From Odobenus rosmarus divergens (taxonomy: Eukaryota; Chordata; Mammalia; Carnivora; Odobenidae), in the NCBI RefSeq assembly GCF_000321225.1, contig NW_004450942.1:90313-154312 (forward strand): DNA of 64,000 bases, given 5' to 3'. The notes under the pieces are model-generated. The model saw only the letters and a list, made by a program, of their open reading frames with translations, did not search any database and had not been told where the DNA came from. Position numbers and translations under genes: made by a program. Below are positions 35,440 through 45,704 of the stretch, piece after piece (the stretch's first letter is position 1; each line of letters starts with the position of its first letter).

Positions 35440-36390
35440 AAATCAGCAGAAATCTTATCAGGTTGGACCTTGTGTGCAAGAATAAGAAACTTAATTACTA
35501 TTCTCAATGCAATAGGAGACAACTGAAGAGTTTTAACCATAAGAGTGATAGGATAAGGTTTTCATTCTTAAATTGTAACTCTAGTAAAGGAAGTATGGAG
35601 AACAGACAGCTAAAAGGACAAGAAGAGCAGTAGGGAGACAAGTATGGGGGCCATAGTAACTCTAGGTGACAGATGATAATTTTGTCCAGATGAATAACTA
35701 GAACAGAGAAAGAAAGCAGTAAAAGGCTTCACATTACACATTTGCATCAACACAGGAATTGCTGATGACTTACATGTAGATGGTGAACAGAGGGAGGAGT
35801 AAGGAAGAATGATTCTTAGCTACTTGACTTGAGGACCTAGCTTGAAAGTTGGCTGGAAAAACTTCAAGGGGAAAACAGGCTTGTGGGACCAAGAATTCTA
35901 CTTTGCCCATGTTAAATGTGAGGGGCCTATAAGACTTTCAAGACTTTCAAGTACACATAACAAGCAGGAGGTTGGAGATACTGGTCTGGAGCTCAGGGAC
36001 TAAGGAGCGTAGAAAAAAATTTGAGAGGCAGTGGGCAAAGCATTAAGTCAAACCTTTTAGGGAAACTGTGTTCAGAGAATGAGGGACTAGACAAACCCTT
36101 AAGACATCAATATTCAAGAGTCTGGCAGAGGAAAAGAACACAGGAAGAAGAAGAGGAAGAGGAATAAGAAGAAAGGAGGGGGAAGGGATGCAGACATCAG
36201 TAAGGTGGGAGAAAACCAGGACATTGTGTCATGGGAGTCAAGAGGAGAATGTGTGTCAAGGAGATAAAGTTAATTGTGTCTAAGATCTGCAAAAAGCAGA
36301 ACAGAGCAGTCTCAAAAAGTAAATATGACAGAATGGTTGGTCAAGAAGACAACATAAAGAGGTCACCTGATTATTTCTATTTCCTGTGAT
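35440..36390 (-). repeat. Long L2 LINE fragment, antisense
   Basis: In inverted L2 order: 'tctcaatgcaataggagaca', 'gagttttaaccataagagtg', 'gcccatgttaaatgtgaggg', 'gagatactggtctggagctc', 'ggagataaagttaattgtgt'. These span the 3' UTR through part of the reverse-transcriptase region. A purine-rich insertion lies at 36142-36187. Confidence 0.82.
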
Positions 36391-36625
36391 GGTGAGTTGA
36401 GATGCATGCTATCCCCAATGCTTTCTACAAATTCTCTTTAGTTGATATATTCCAAGAGGATTTCCCTTTCTTATACTTAATGAACGCTATGATACCACTT
36501 CAGAAGAAGGAACCAGATCATTCTGAAGCAATAAGTCATGTAAAAAGAAAAAGAAGGCTTTGCTGATCATTATAATTGATGATCAGAGTCATGGGTGATT
36601 TTTTTTTTTTTTTTAAGGTGTAAAA
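36391..36625. other. Unassigned sequence with poly(T)
   Basis: 15 T near 36600-36615 precede the MIR. Nothing else recognised. Confidence 0.5.
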
Positions 36626-36629
36626 GGAA

Positions 36630-36840
36630 AGGAATGGAGCACTGGCTATATACCAGACATAAGATATGCTTTACCATACTCTAAGTCATTTAACTTTATA
36701 GCAACCATGCAAAATTAGATTCTGTTATTTCATTTGCATATAAAAAAGGCATGGCTCAGCAAATTTTCCCAAGTCTCTATTCCTTGATCTAAGGCAAATT
36801 TGTGACACAATCAACTTTCAAACCAGTTTACTCCAAACCC
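36630..36840 (-). repeat. MIR SINE, antisense
   Basis: 'ctggctatataccagacata', 'ctaagtcatttaactttata' and 'aggcatggctcagcaaattt' give the inverted MIR order. Confidence 0.75.
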
Positions 36841-37103
36841 CACCATGATTGACCTTCAAAATGATAAGTGAAGCCATTGCTTTGAAGTACATGAAATATT
36901 TTTTCCTTTAGCAAATCCCATTTCAGGTGGGCAATGTCCCATCATCAGACTTTATCTATGGCACTGAACCCTCATGCAATGAACAGAAAATTGGCTACCA
37001 CTGTCAGCTTCGTTGGGAAAGGTCAGTGACACACCACCCCCCCCAAATAACAAAACTCAATAAGTATGTTTTCTGAACATCATGCAGACTAATCTATATG
37101 CGA

Positions 37104-37140
37104 TCTCTCTCTCTCTCTCTCTCTCTCTCTGACACTCTCA

Positions 37141-37176
<36 letters not shown>
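37104..37176. repeat. Compound microsatellite (TC)n-(AC)n
   Basis: (TC)n at 37104-37130, a short 'gacactctcag' bridge, then (AC)n at 37142-37176. The runs are nearly pure and so probably length-variable. Confidence 0.97.
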
Positions 37177-37178
<2 letters not shown>

Positions 37179-37179
37179 T

Positions 37180-37425
37180 TCCCAAAATAAAGGTAGTTAA
37201 AGAATATAAAGTCATAAAATGAATGCCTTGAATTTAGGGGAGAAAACGTGCTAAGTACAAAGGAAAAAATCATAGCAGAGGAGATTCTGCGAAATTCATA
37301 ATCTCAGCGTGGAGCAAAATTTACAGATATATACACATATGTTACAGAAATTACTATGCAAAAGAAAAAGAAATATTGGGCTTTATTTAAATGGCACTGA
37401 AACAGCCCTAAAGGAAATCTCAGAG
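37180..37425. other. Unassigned sequence
   Basis: Nothing recognised. Confidence 0.5.
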
Positions 37426-37429
37426 ACTG

Positions 37430-37560
37430 AAAATCCCAAACATTTTATTTAACAGATGTAGGTACTGAGACCCAGAGAAGTTAAATGACTTGCAAAGGTA
37501 AAGTGGTTGGTTAGAAAAAAGTAGAAATCAAGTGTCTCTCATTGCATGATTGAGCTCTTT
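37430..37560 (-). repeat. MIR fragment, antisense
   Basis: 'aggtactgagacccagagaa' and 'gttaaatgacttgcaaaggt' are the inverted MIR centre, followed by a diverged head. Confidence 0.75.
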
Positions 37561-37564
37561 TCAA

Positions 37565-38505
37565 GACTTTACAGTCTATCAATTGAAACCCATGTCTATG
37601 CATAATTGATGATATTCATTTATAGCTCAGTATAGTCATGCAGATTTAAGCAAAATATAAAATGAGCTCCCTTGATTCCTGAATATCTATGATTCCAACT
37701 TCCAAAGGGAAAAAATATTCTTTATTTCCATCACTATCACTTTTTTTTTTTTTTAACCAAACCAAATAGCAGACCCCACATGTTCAGGAAGAATTGTTAA
37801 AGTGCTTTTGTAGATTTAAATGGATGTGACGAGGCATGGCTTTGTCAAGGGAAATTACTGTAGCCCTATCAGTATGGAGAGCTGGAATGCAAAAAAGATC
37901 TATATTCTCAAAGTGGGGACATCAAAAGAGGTCAAAGAGCAAGTGTGCACATGGATAGACTTTTCTCACCCTTTAAAAGAACCCTTGGCTTTTGAACTGC
38001 CCAGTTGCACACTACAAAGGTTTTAGAGTTGTCTAAAATCTTTGAAGGTTTACAAGAAGTCACTTGGCACTAAGGACTGCATATTATGAGCAAGTCACTG
38101 AAGCAGGCAAAGCTAAAAGCTTTCAACTACTCCAGAACAATGGTGGTCATCCTACTGACCTTTACTTGAAATGCTTCTCTGGAAATCAAACCAAAAGCAG
38201 GATATCTGAGGAACCCCCTCAATTTCATTGCAAATGATGAAACAAAGTCAGTGTGGCAACAAGACAATGGCTGAGTAGAGTATCAGGTAGCTGAATTTTA
38301 TGCTCCTGTCTGTGACAGCTTGGTATGTATCCTGACCAAGTGCCTTTTTCTCTCCAAGCCAAGTTCCTAATCACCAAAATAAGGAGATTATATCAAGCTG
38401 GTAAACTGGTCACACTCTTTGGGCCACTCTAAACAGTGGATAGGTTGTCCCAACCAATATCAAGTCCCAACCTCATGCTGTCTATCAGAAATGTTGGCTA
38501 ACTGA
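37565..38505. other. Unassigned sequence
   Basis: No gene supported. The 68-codon frame at 37820-38026 has no recognisable domain. An ATA repeat begins at 38511. Confidence 0.5.
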
Positions 38506-38529
38506 ACATGATAATAATAATAATAAAAG

Positions 38530-39530
38530 AAATGCACTTTAAATATAAAGATGCAAGATAGGTTAAAAGTAAATGGTTGGAAGAAGAGTAGGCAAACACT
38601 AATGATGTGAAAACTGGGTTATCTGTATGAGATAGATTTATTAAACTATGGGTTAAGGTCTATTGCCAGATAAAAAGCAGGGTTTTTCAAAATGATAAAA
38701 AGGATCGGTTTATGAAAAGGACATAAAAATCCTAAATGTGTATGCACCCAATAACAGAATTTCAATATACATATATCAAAAACTGACACAACTAAAAGGA
38801 GAAATAGATACATCTACAATTATAGTTGAAGATGAACACTTCTCTCTCAATGATCAGTAAACAAAGTAGACAGAAAAATCAGTAGTAATTCAGAAGAGTC
38901 GAACAACACTACCAACCAACCTGACCTAGCGAACATGACAGAACATTGCACACTTAGCAGATTATTTTTTCAACTGCACATGGACTATTCACCAAGGTAG
39001 ATAATGGTCGAGAATTTTTTGCAATTGAAAAAACATGGATTTGCTGATTTGGGAAGGACAAAGAGTTTTGAGAAAAATCAGTGACAAATCCACAAACATT
39101 TTATAGTGGAACTATAGACCAGTAAAGAAAAAAAAAAAAAAACAGCTAGACAGAAAAAAAAAAAAGATAACCTAAAAAAAGAGTTATAATTGCACTAACT
39201 AAAGACTTTTCTATGGCAAGAATGAAACCAGTCTATTGTAGAGTAACATGGTCAAAGTTCTGAAAATAAATTGCTGTCAATTGGAATTATGTCTCCAGCA
39301 AAAATCTTGCTCAAGATAAAAATGCTATTTTTCAGATAAACCAAAATATAGAGTTCACCACAAAAGCCTTAAAGAAATTTCTAAAATACATACTTTTAGA
39401 AAAAATAAATATTATACCAGAAAGTTTTGAGATGTAAGTAATGAATGATGAGCCGGGTAAACCGATGACTATGTGGATGAATCTAAGCAAGCAATGACTG
39501 CGTAAATGAATAACAGTGCCTTGAAATTTT
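38530..39530 (+). repeat. Decayed L1 ORF2 region
   Basis: 'aaatgtgtatgcacccaata', 'actgacacaactaaaaggag', 'caacactaccaaccaacctg' and 'gcacatggactattcaccaa' match, in order, an eroded L1 ORF2 endonuclease/reverse-transcriptase region. 'ctgtcaattggaattatgtc' and 'gataaaccaaaatatagagt' near 39280-39350 fit further old-L1 sequence. Stops and indels are frequent, so it is non-functional. Confidence 0.75.
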
Positions 39531-39547
39531 AAAACAGGTAAGATTTT

Positions 39548-39749
39548 GGGCACCTGGGTGGCTCAATCATTAGGCATCTGCCTTCAGCTCAGGACATGAT
39601 CCCAGAGTCCTAGGATCGAGCCCCGCATTGGGCTCCCTGCTCTGCGGGAAGCCTGCTTCTCTCTCTCCCATTCCCCCTGCTTGTGTTCCCTCTCTGGCTG
39701 TCTCTCTCTCTGTCAAATAAATAAGATCTTAAAAAAAAATAAAAATAAT
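39548..39749 (+). mobile_element. CAN/SINEC element with 17-bp TSD
   Basis: Sense copy from 'gggcacctgggtggctcaat' through 'gagtcctaggatcgagcccc' and (TC)n to 'aaataaataagatctt' and an A-rich tail. A perfect 17-bp TSD 'aaaacaggtaagatttt' lies at 39531-39547 and 39750-39766. The insertion is into old L1 sequence. Confidence 0.97.
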
Positions 39750-39766
39750 AAAACAGGTAAGATTTT

Positions 39767-42190
39767 AATACTGAACAGTAATACTATGTAAGCCCTGCAA
39801 AGGTGATTAGAATTTAAACTTCCTAAGGTCCCTGCATTGTCCAAAAGGAGAATAAAGCTCTTTATTAATTTTAGGATTCATAAAATTAAGAATACATAGG
39901 AAAATGTCAAATTTTAAAATACAGAGAGTTTTCTCTAAATTTCTAGATCTCTGAAGTCTCTCTAAAATACAAATAGCTCTAAATTGATGCTGAATCTGAA
40001 TGTGGCATAGGTCAGCAAGAAAGGGGACTTAAAACTTTGGAAAGATCCCTGAGTCCCAGAATCTCATGGACATCAGAGAATGGAAGAATTGGAAGAAATC
40101 AGAATTGGGGGTTTGATTCATGTGAAGATTTGAATCATCCTTAGGGGTAAGCTAACTGGTCAAAGATAGTAGGATGATCACAGCAAAGTGGGGCTGTGTA
40201 GGGAGAGGAGGTTGGAGGGGGAAGTGGAAGAGTCAGGATAAAAGCAATGAAGGACATGGTTATTAACTGACAAACTGGACTTTCTTCTAGATGCTGTGGA
40301 TTCAAGAAGGTAACAAATGGAGACTTCAATCTCACTTGGGTCCTCTGGGAGGTACCCTGGGGGTCTGTGGAGACCTCAAAGTAAGAACAGTGCTGGGGGA
40401 GGTCTATGAAAAGACAGGACTGCCGACAGACCCGTGAGCTGGAGCTAGGCATTCAGCGGTTCCTCATTCCCCTGTCCTAGGAATGTGGGTTCCACTTGCC
40501 TTTCCCATTCGCAGAGGCTGCTCTGAGGACAAAGCCTTGAGATGGTGATGTGGTATTGAAAACACCTGCACAGTATATGGGACTGAACCCAGCTGGCACC
40601 TCTTTGTAAAATTCTAAGATGTGACATGAGGGTGCAGGGATCCCTTCAACCTGCTGCTCAAGACAAGCCTCAGATTTAAGTTTCCTTTGCTTATTAAAAC
40701 GACCACCTACCAATCTGGAGTGACTTGTCTCCTTGGGTCTCTTCCTGCTTTCCGCATAGGGGAGGCCAGTTTCAGATTATATCCAGGAAGTTCCCAAAAG
40801 GGTTGTAAACCAACAACCAGGCAAGAAGCATGACCTCATTCATCCCTTCCACCTCTGGAAGGCTGTCTGTGGTAGAACCCGCCTCTGTTCTACTGCAGTT
40901 CTTAAACTCCATAACCATCACTTCACTAGAGCCAAGCCCTAAAGCATGACAAACAAGTTTTATTTATAATATTAATAAGAAACCAGGAATGACAAGTCCT
41001 TCCTCATCAAATCCTCAGGCCTATTAATGGACATTCACCCAGGATCTAGTGCATATTCACCCATATCAATGCAAATTGAACAAACCTTTGAGAATCTCTA
41101 AAAGGAAGATAGTTTTATTTGAGCCCAAGTTAGGACAGCTGCCTGAAAAACACACTCTTCACAAGGAAGAAGGTGTTAAGGAGAATGAGCAGTTTTTACA
41201 GGGTTATATACGTTTTCTATCTTGCAAAAGCCTAAAATATTACAGATTAGCAGACAGGTAGGAATCACGAGTTTTATCATAGAGGAATGCAGGGAGTAGG
41301 AGCATTGATCAATATCTCAAGGACAAGATGGTTTCTCCTTTAGGCTACTCATTCACAAAGCAGATGTACAATGCATGCATGTGTGGCGAGCCATAAATCA
41401 GGCCTTTGGTTTGAACAAAGTTTATCAACAGGTTGACTTAGAAACCTAAAATGGCTTCCCTCATCTATCAGGCCTTTAGAGAGTTTTTCCCTCACCCCCC
41501 AGAGAACCATTAAACACAATTGTGGAAGAAAAAAAAAAATCGGAAACAATTCGTATTATACCTAACACACAAAAGACTCAGCCACCAAGATCCTTTTAAG
41601 AAGTTGGTTAAAAATTATTCCTTAAAGTCAGTTTTGAGAACTTAACAAGCGATAAAAATAACCACTACAGTCATCAAACCCCTCACCCTTTAATCCCCCC
41701 CCCAAAAAAACACTCTAAGCACCAGAGGTTTAAATTGCCTTAGGGAATAAGGAATATAGGAATAAAACTACCAATACCACAAAAAGAATATGTAAATAAT
41801 AGGAATTCCATTCTGTTTTAAATATATGCAAATATTCAGATTCAAATAAGAATGCCTTGGAGAGAAAAATCCATAATAAGGCAAGGTCAAAAACAATGTT
41901 GACTGACAAGCTGAGTATTTTAATAGTGAATGGGATAGTTGGCTATGCCATTTGCTGTCTTCAGTCAGTGCCCACCAGATACCATTGTTGCTGTCTGCTG
42001 CAAACACTCAATCAGCAGAGCCAAAGGCCAGAACACTCTACTACTGCCTTATTACAATATACCCTATCTAGAGAACCACATGGCAATCTCATAATGCAAT
42101 ATAAATCTGTGGTGACATATGCACACTGCACTGTAGGCCAGATAGGAGAGTTTGAGGATGCTTTCAGCAGAACACTCACATAGCATTTAA
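39767..42190. other. Mostly unassigned sequence
   Basis: Old L1 sequence may continue to about 39950. Beyond that no repeat or gene is recognised. The 103-codon antisense frame at 40141-40452 and the 108-codon frame at 41857-42183 have no domains and no splice-supported neighbours. Confidence 0.45.
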
Positions 42191-42192
42191 TT

Positions 42193-42430
42193 ACTCCTTA
42201 ATCAACTCTATCATTTCCAAATCCTACCGTCTAAACTGTCCATAAAGTAGCAATTGCCTAAGAATCCTCTATGTCAGGGGTCAGCNNNNNNNNNNNNNNN
42301 NNNNNNNNNNNNNNNNNNNNNNNNNNNNNNNNNNNAACCAAAGATTGTGATGTTCTAAGGATCAAGATGAGGAAAGCCAAATCTTTAAAATCTGAGTATC
42401 TAGAAGGAGGAGCCTTGGAGTCTGTGCCTT
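42193..42430 (+). repeat. Partial first copy of a 1,704-bp tandem duplication
   Basis: 42193-42285 is identical to 42431-42523 (offset 238). 42336-42430 is identical to 44040-44134 (offset 1,704). These are the first 93 and last 95 bases of the unit at 42431-44134, with 50 N between them. The 1,516 bases matching 42524-44039 would be missing. Confidence 0.85.
42286..42335. other. Assembly gap (50 N)
   Basis: Exactly 50 N, probably a placeholder size. The gap opens inside the start of the hAT-like element of copy 1 ('caggggtcagc' at 42275-42285). A frame drawn across the gap is not meaningful. Confidence 0.99.
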
Positions 42431-42512
42431 ACTCCTTAATCAACTCTATCATTTCCAAATCCTACCGTCTAAACTGTCCATAAAGTAGCAATTGCCTAAG
42501 AATCCTCTATGT

Positions 42513-42743
42513 CAGGGGTCAGCAAACTGTGGTACATGGGCCTTATCTGGCCCACCACTAGTTTTTGTACATAAATGTTTATTGGAGCACAGCCAGGACC
42601 ATCATTTGTCTACATCATATTGTCTACAGCTGCTTTCCTTCTACAAAGTGAGTTAAGTAGTTGCGACAGACACCGTATGGCCCCAAATGCCTAAAATACT
42701 TACTATCTGGACGTTTATAGAAGTTTTTTTTTTTTCACCCCTG
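42513..42743 (+). mobile_element. hAT-type non-autonomous DNA transposon
   Basis: Complementary ends 'caggggtcagca' and 'cacccctg' bracket about 230 bp with 'tatctggcccaccactagtt', 'gtttattggagcacagccag', 'agttgcgacagacaccgtat' and 'ctaaaatacttactatctgg'. This is a common mammalian Charlie-like MER element; I do not trust my memory for the exact name. The expected 8-bp TSD is not intact. Confidence 0.8.
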
Positions 42744-42816
42744 GCTTACACACCTGGGCCATGAAAATGATGTAGGAGAGAACAACAAAGGACTGGGCAT
42801 TGCTCAGCACATTTTT

Positions 42817-43027
42817 ATTTATTTATTTATTTATTTATTCATTCATTCATTCATTCATGAGAATAAATATTCTCACACTATTCATGAGGGACAGAGAGAT
42901 AGAGGCAGAGGGAGAAGCAGGCTCCCAAGGAGCAGGGAGCCTGATGCGGGACTCGATCCCAGGACTCTGGGATCATGACCTGAGCCGAAGGCAGATGCTT
43001 AACCATCTGAGCCACACAGGTCCCCCG
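42817..43027 (-). mobile_element. CAN/SINEC element with expanded tail and 17-bp TSD
   Basis: Antisense copy. Its tail side is an expanded (ATTT)n(ATTC)n tract followed by 'tgagaataaatattctcaca', and the head reads 'accatctgagccacacaggt'. TSD 'ttgctcagcacattttt' at 42800-42816 and 43028-43044 is perfect over 17 bp. It lies inside the duplicated unit, so the gap should hide a second copy. Confidence 0.96.
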
Positions 43028-43044
43028 TTGCTCAGCACATTTTT

Positions 43045-44185
43045 GCATTTTCACACCACCAGCCACCCTCAAGAGGAAAAAGTAGGTGCTATATGGTATT
43101 TGTGAATGTAATACTGGGGCTATATGGAATTGAGTTAGAGAGCATCCAACTTAGCAAACATGTTTCAAGTCATCTCTGGGGAGCCCAGGACAGACGTTAT
43201 GAAACAACCAGGGCACTCCTACCTCTAAATCACCCTGTGAGTTCACAACCCTTTCCACACAGTTATCTAGGCAGCCAATAATTGATTGGGATTAGCATAA
43301 AAGATGAAGGATTTTTACCATGTCTTTTCTAATTGATCCCCATGTTGATTTTTTAAACCATTATCCTTTGATCTGTCCACAAAAATCTGACTTCCACTAA
43401 CTTCTATCTGTTGGGGCTCACTAGCCTGCAAAAAGGTGAACTCTTCTTGGAAATAACAGTTTTACCAAAATTAGGAAAGTATATGTGTGCATGTAAAAAC
43501 TGGAAAAAAGGATTATAAGTGACTAAAAACATTGATACAGAAGCATAGGGAATTACTGTGAAAGTTCTATTTTCCTAACATGATTTTCAGTTATGTCATT
43601 TTGTGCAGATTTTTCATTTGTTTGTTTTAGGCCAATAAGAACCCAAGGCAGGGGTTACTGGTATGACAAACACTAGAAACTCTAGAAATGTGTGATCCCT
43701 CAGTGAAGCTCTTGAGCTAGTTATGAGTCTATATGGCTGCCTCCACTGGGGTGTACACCTTACCTGTCTGAAAGCTGCCTCTTGTGTTCCTGAAGCTGGG
43801 ACACACCATGGGAAGGTCACTGCTGTGCTCCACAAGGTGAACAAGTTTCTAGCGCAGGCACAGTAGATGGAGTAGCCTCGGGCTGCCTTCAGGTGTCTCC
43901 TAATGGAGGCTCTCAGGTTCCCTTCCCATCCTCTCATTCCCTCTTTATGTCTTCTCCCATCTCTTCTCCATTAGTCAACACGTATGCTCAAGACTCCTCT
44001 TCACTAGTTTTGATTCTGGGAAAATTCTTAATCTCACTGAACCAAAGATTGTGATGTTCTAAGGATCAAGATGAGGAAAGCCAAATCTTTAAAATCTGAG
44101 TATCTAGAAGGAGGAGCCTTGGAGTCTGTGCCTTTTCAGCAACAAGTGATCCTAATGATGGGGCTAGTTTGGAAAACATGGTGTT
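43045..44185. other. Unassigned sequence within and after the duplicated unit
   Basis: No gene recognised. The 107-codon antisense frame at 43614-43937 lies in a locally more GC-rich 300 bp with no recognisable domain. Confidence 0.4.
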
Positions 44186-44189
44186 GTTA

Positions 44190-44325
44190 ATGCCACGACC
44201 TTTAGTATATAGTTGAATCACCTGGATGCTTATTAAATAATCTCGAACCAAACCCAGTGACACTGACTGTCTTCATGTCTGATATGCTGGTATAAGTCAT
44301 CTGCAGAAAGCACTTTGAGAAAATC
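44190..44325. mobile_element. MER5A-like element, diverged
   Basis: 'gttgaatcacctggatgctt' and 'gcagaaagcactttgagaaa' are diverged MER5-type (hAT-Charlie) motifs. Confidence 0.6.
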
Positions 44326-44344
44326 TCGCCTAAAGCCTTGACAC

Positions 44345-44500
44345 TCACAGTGTATCACTTATTTACCAGGATCAGCATCACCTGGAAGCTTTTTAGAATT
44401 GCACGAACTCCTAGGCCCTGCTGCCTCTTAATCAATGTGGACATTAGTAAGCCCCCCAGGTGATTCTTCTGCACCTAACAGTTTGCAAAGCCCTGACTTA
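44345..44500. mobile_element. MER5A-type hAT-Charlie element
   Basis: 'aggatcagcatcacctggaa', 'tcctaggccctgctgcctct', 'aagccccccaggtgattctt' and 'cagtttgcaaagccctg' are the usual MER5A landmarks in order. It lies some 20 bp from a second, more diverged copy. Confidence 0.8.
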
Positions 44501-44504
44501 AGTC

Positions 44505-44805
44505 CAACATCAAACCACAGAACCAAGCTTCTAAAAACTATTCTGTGTTCAAATGTTCATAGCTTGATTTAAAATGTCACCTGACCCACTTAATCCCTAT
44601 TTCTAGATTTAAAAAAAAAAAAAAAATGATGCACAGGACACTTTAACAGGCAAAGAGCTACTGTCTTCAAAGCCAAGACCGGTAGGGCCAGGTGATATGA
44701 CACCTGCTGGGAGATTCCCACTTCGACAGTCCAGGAGTTCTGACTACCTGCTGGTTCAGGATGTCTATGGCAAGAAGCATCACCCATTTGGAACTTGGCA
44801 GGAAT
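44505..44805. other. Unassigned sequence with poly(A)
   Basis: An A run lies near 44611-44625. No gene recognised. Confidence 0.5.
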
Positions 44806-44809
44806 AGGT

Positions 44810-44965
44810 CCTTGAATAGGGAAACTGGCTTCTCATCCTAGGCCTTAGCTTCACTATTTGTAAGAGGAGAATACTAGTACCCACTTCAGGTTTGCAGAGA
44901 GGACAAAGATGATGTATATAAAACAGAAGCTCAGTGCATGGCATGAGGCAGGATCCTATTGGTGA
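44810..44965 (+). repeat. MIR SINE, 3' two-thirds
   Basis: 'aggccttagcttcactattt', 'gagaatactagtacccactt' and 'aagctcagtgcatggcatga' follow sense MIR. Confidence 0.7.
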
Positions 44966-45425
44966 AAGGGAGTCAGTAAGCTATGGGAGAGGGGGCAGTA
45001 GGGACAGCCCCTGAACTTGTAGTTTTAGCCCTACTGCATGCTTGCCCTACCTACTGTTGTCCAAGAAGGGGGAAAAACACTTGTATTGCATTGGTATCAC
45101 ATCTGTAAATATGTATGGGAGGATAAAAGACAAGCATGATCATGGAAAATACTGTTCCCAGAGAAGCCAGTTCTTATTTGTAACCCTGTTGGCCTCTCCT
45201 TTTATTGTTCTTGCTCCAAACTCTGAAATGGCCTCACATTTACTAACAACCTGAGATAATAAGGCTCTGACCTAAATCTTAATGGTTAAGGATTTTTCCA
45301 TCTTAAACACTTCATAACCAGCAGGATTATTTTTTTTTTCTTGCCCTCAGTTTCCTTGTTCCTAAGAGAAAATGAACACTGAATTAGAGATACATCAACA
45401 CTTTTTCTTCCTATACGAGTTCAAG
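44966..45425. other. Unassigned sequence
   Basis: Nothing recognised. Confidence 0.5.
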
Positions 45426-45429
45426 CATG

Positions 45430-45700
45430 CACTGATCAAGCACTTACTATGTCTCAGGTACTATGCTAAACTCTATAGATGCTTATTGTTTCGTTATTTC
45501 ATTTTTACCCTCATTATAACCCTATAAATTAAGAACCCATTTTATAACCTTTCTGTAGAGGAGAAAACTGAACCACGGTTAGGTAAAAACAAAAACCAAA
45601 CCAAACCAAACAAAAAGACCTTGCAAAGGTCACTCCACTTAAGTGACAGAGACAGCCATTGAACCCAGTCTGACTCCAGACCCAATGTCCTTAGCCATCA
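45430..45700 (-). repeat. MIR SINE, antisense, with internal AAACC repeat
   Basis: 'caagcacttactatgtctca', 'ggtactatgctaaactctat', 'tataaccctataaattaaga', 'cattgaacccagtctgactc' give a long inverted MIR. An (A)nACC-type simple repeat at about 45586-45616 splits it in the middle. Confidence 0.9.
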
Positions 45701-45704
45701 AATG

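Larger units (their letters stand above)
42431..44134 (+). repeat. Second, complete copy of the 1,704-bp tandem duplication
   Basis: The unit holds a hAT-type non-autonomous transposon, a SINEC element and about 1 kb of unassigned sequence. It ends before the two MER5A-type copies. The bases 'tt' precede both breakpoints (42191-42192 and 44133-44134), giving 2-bp microhomology. Its ends are the only parts that can be compared with copy 1, and those show no difference. Confidence 0.82.

Noticed and set aside
37104..37176. CRISPR-like array
   Set aside because: It is only dinucleotide repeats, with no spacers.
42271..42483. Open frame across the N gap
   Set aside because: Contains unknown bases from the gap, so it has no meaning.
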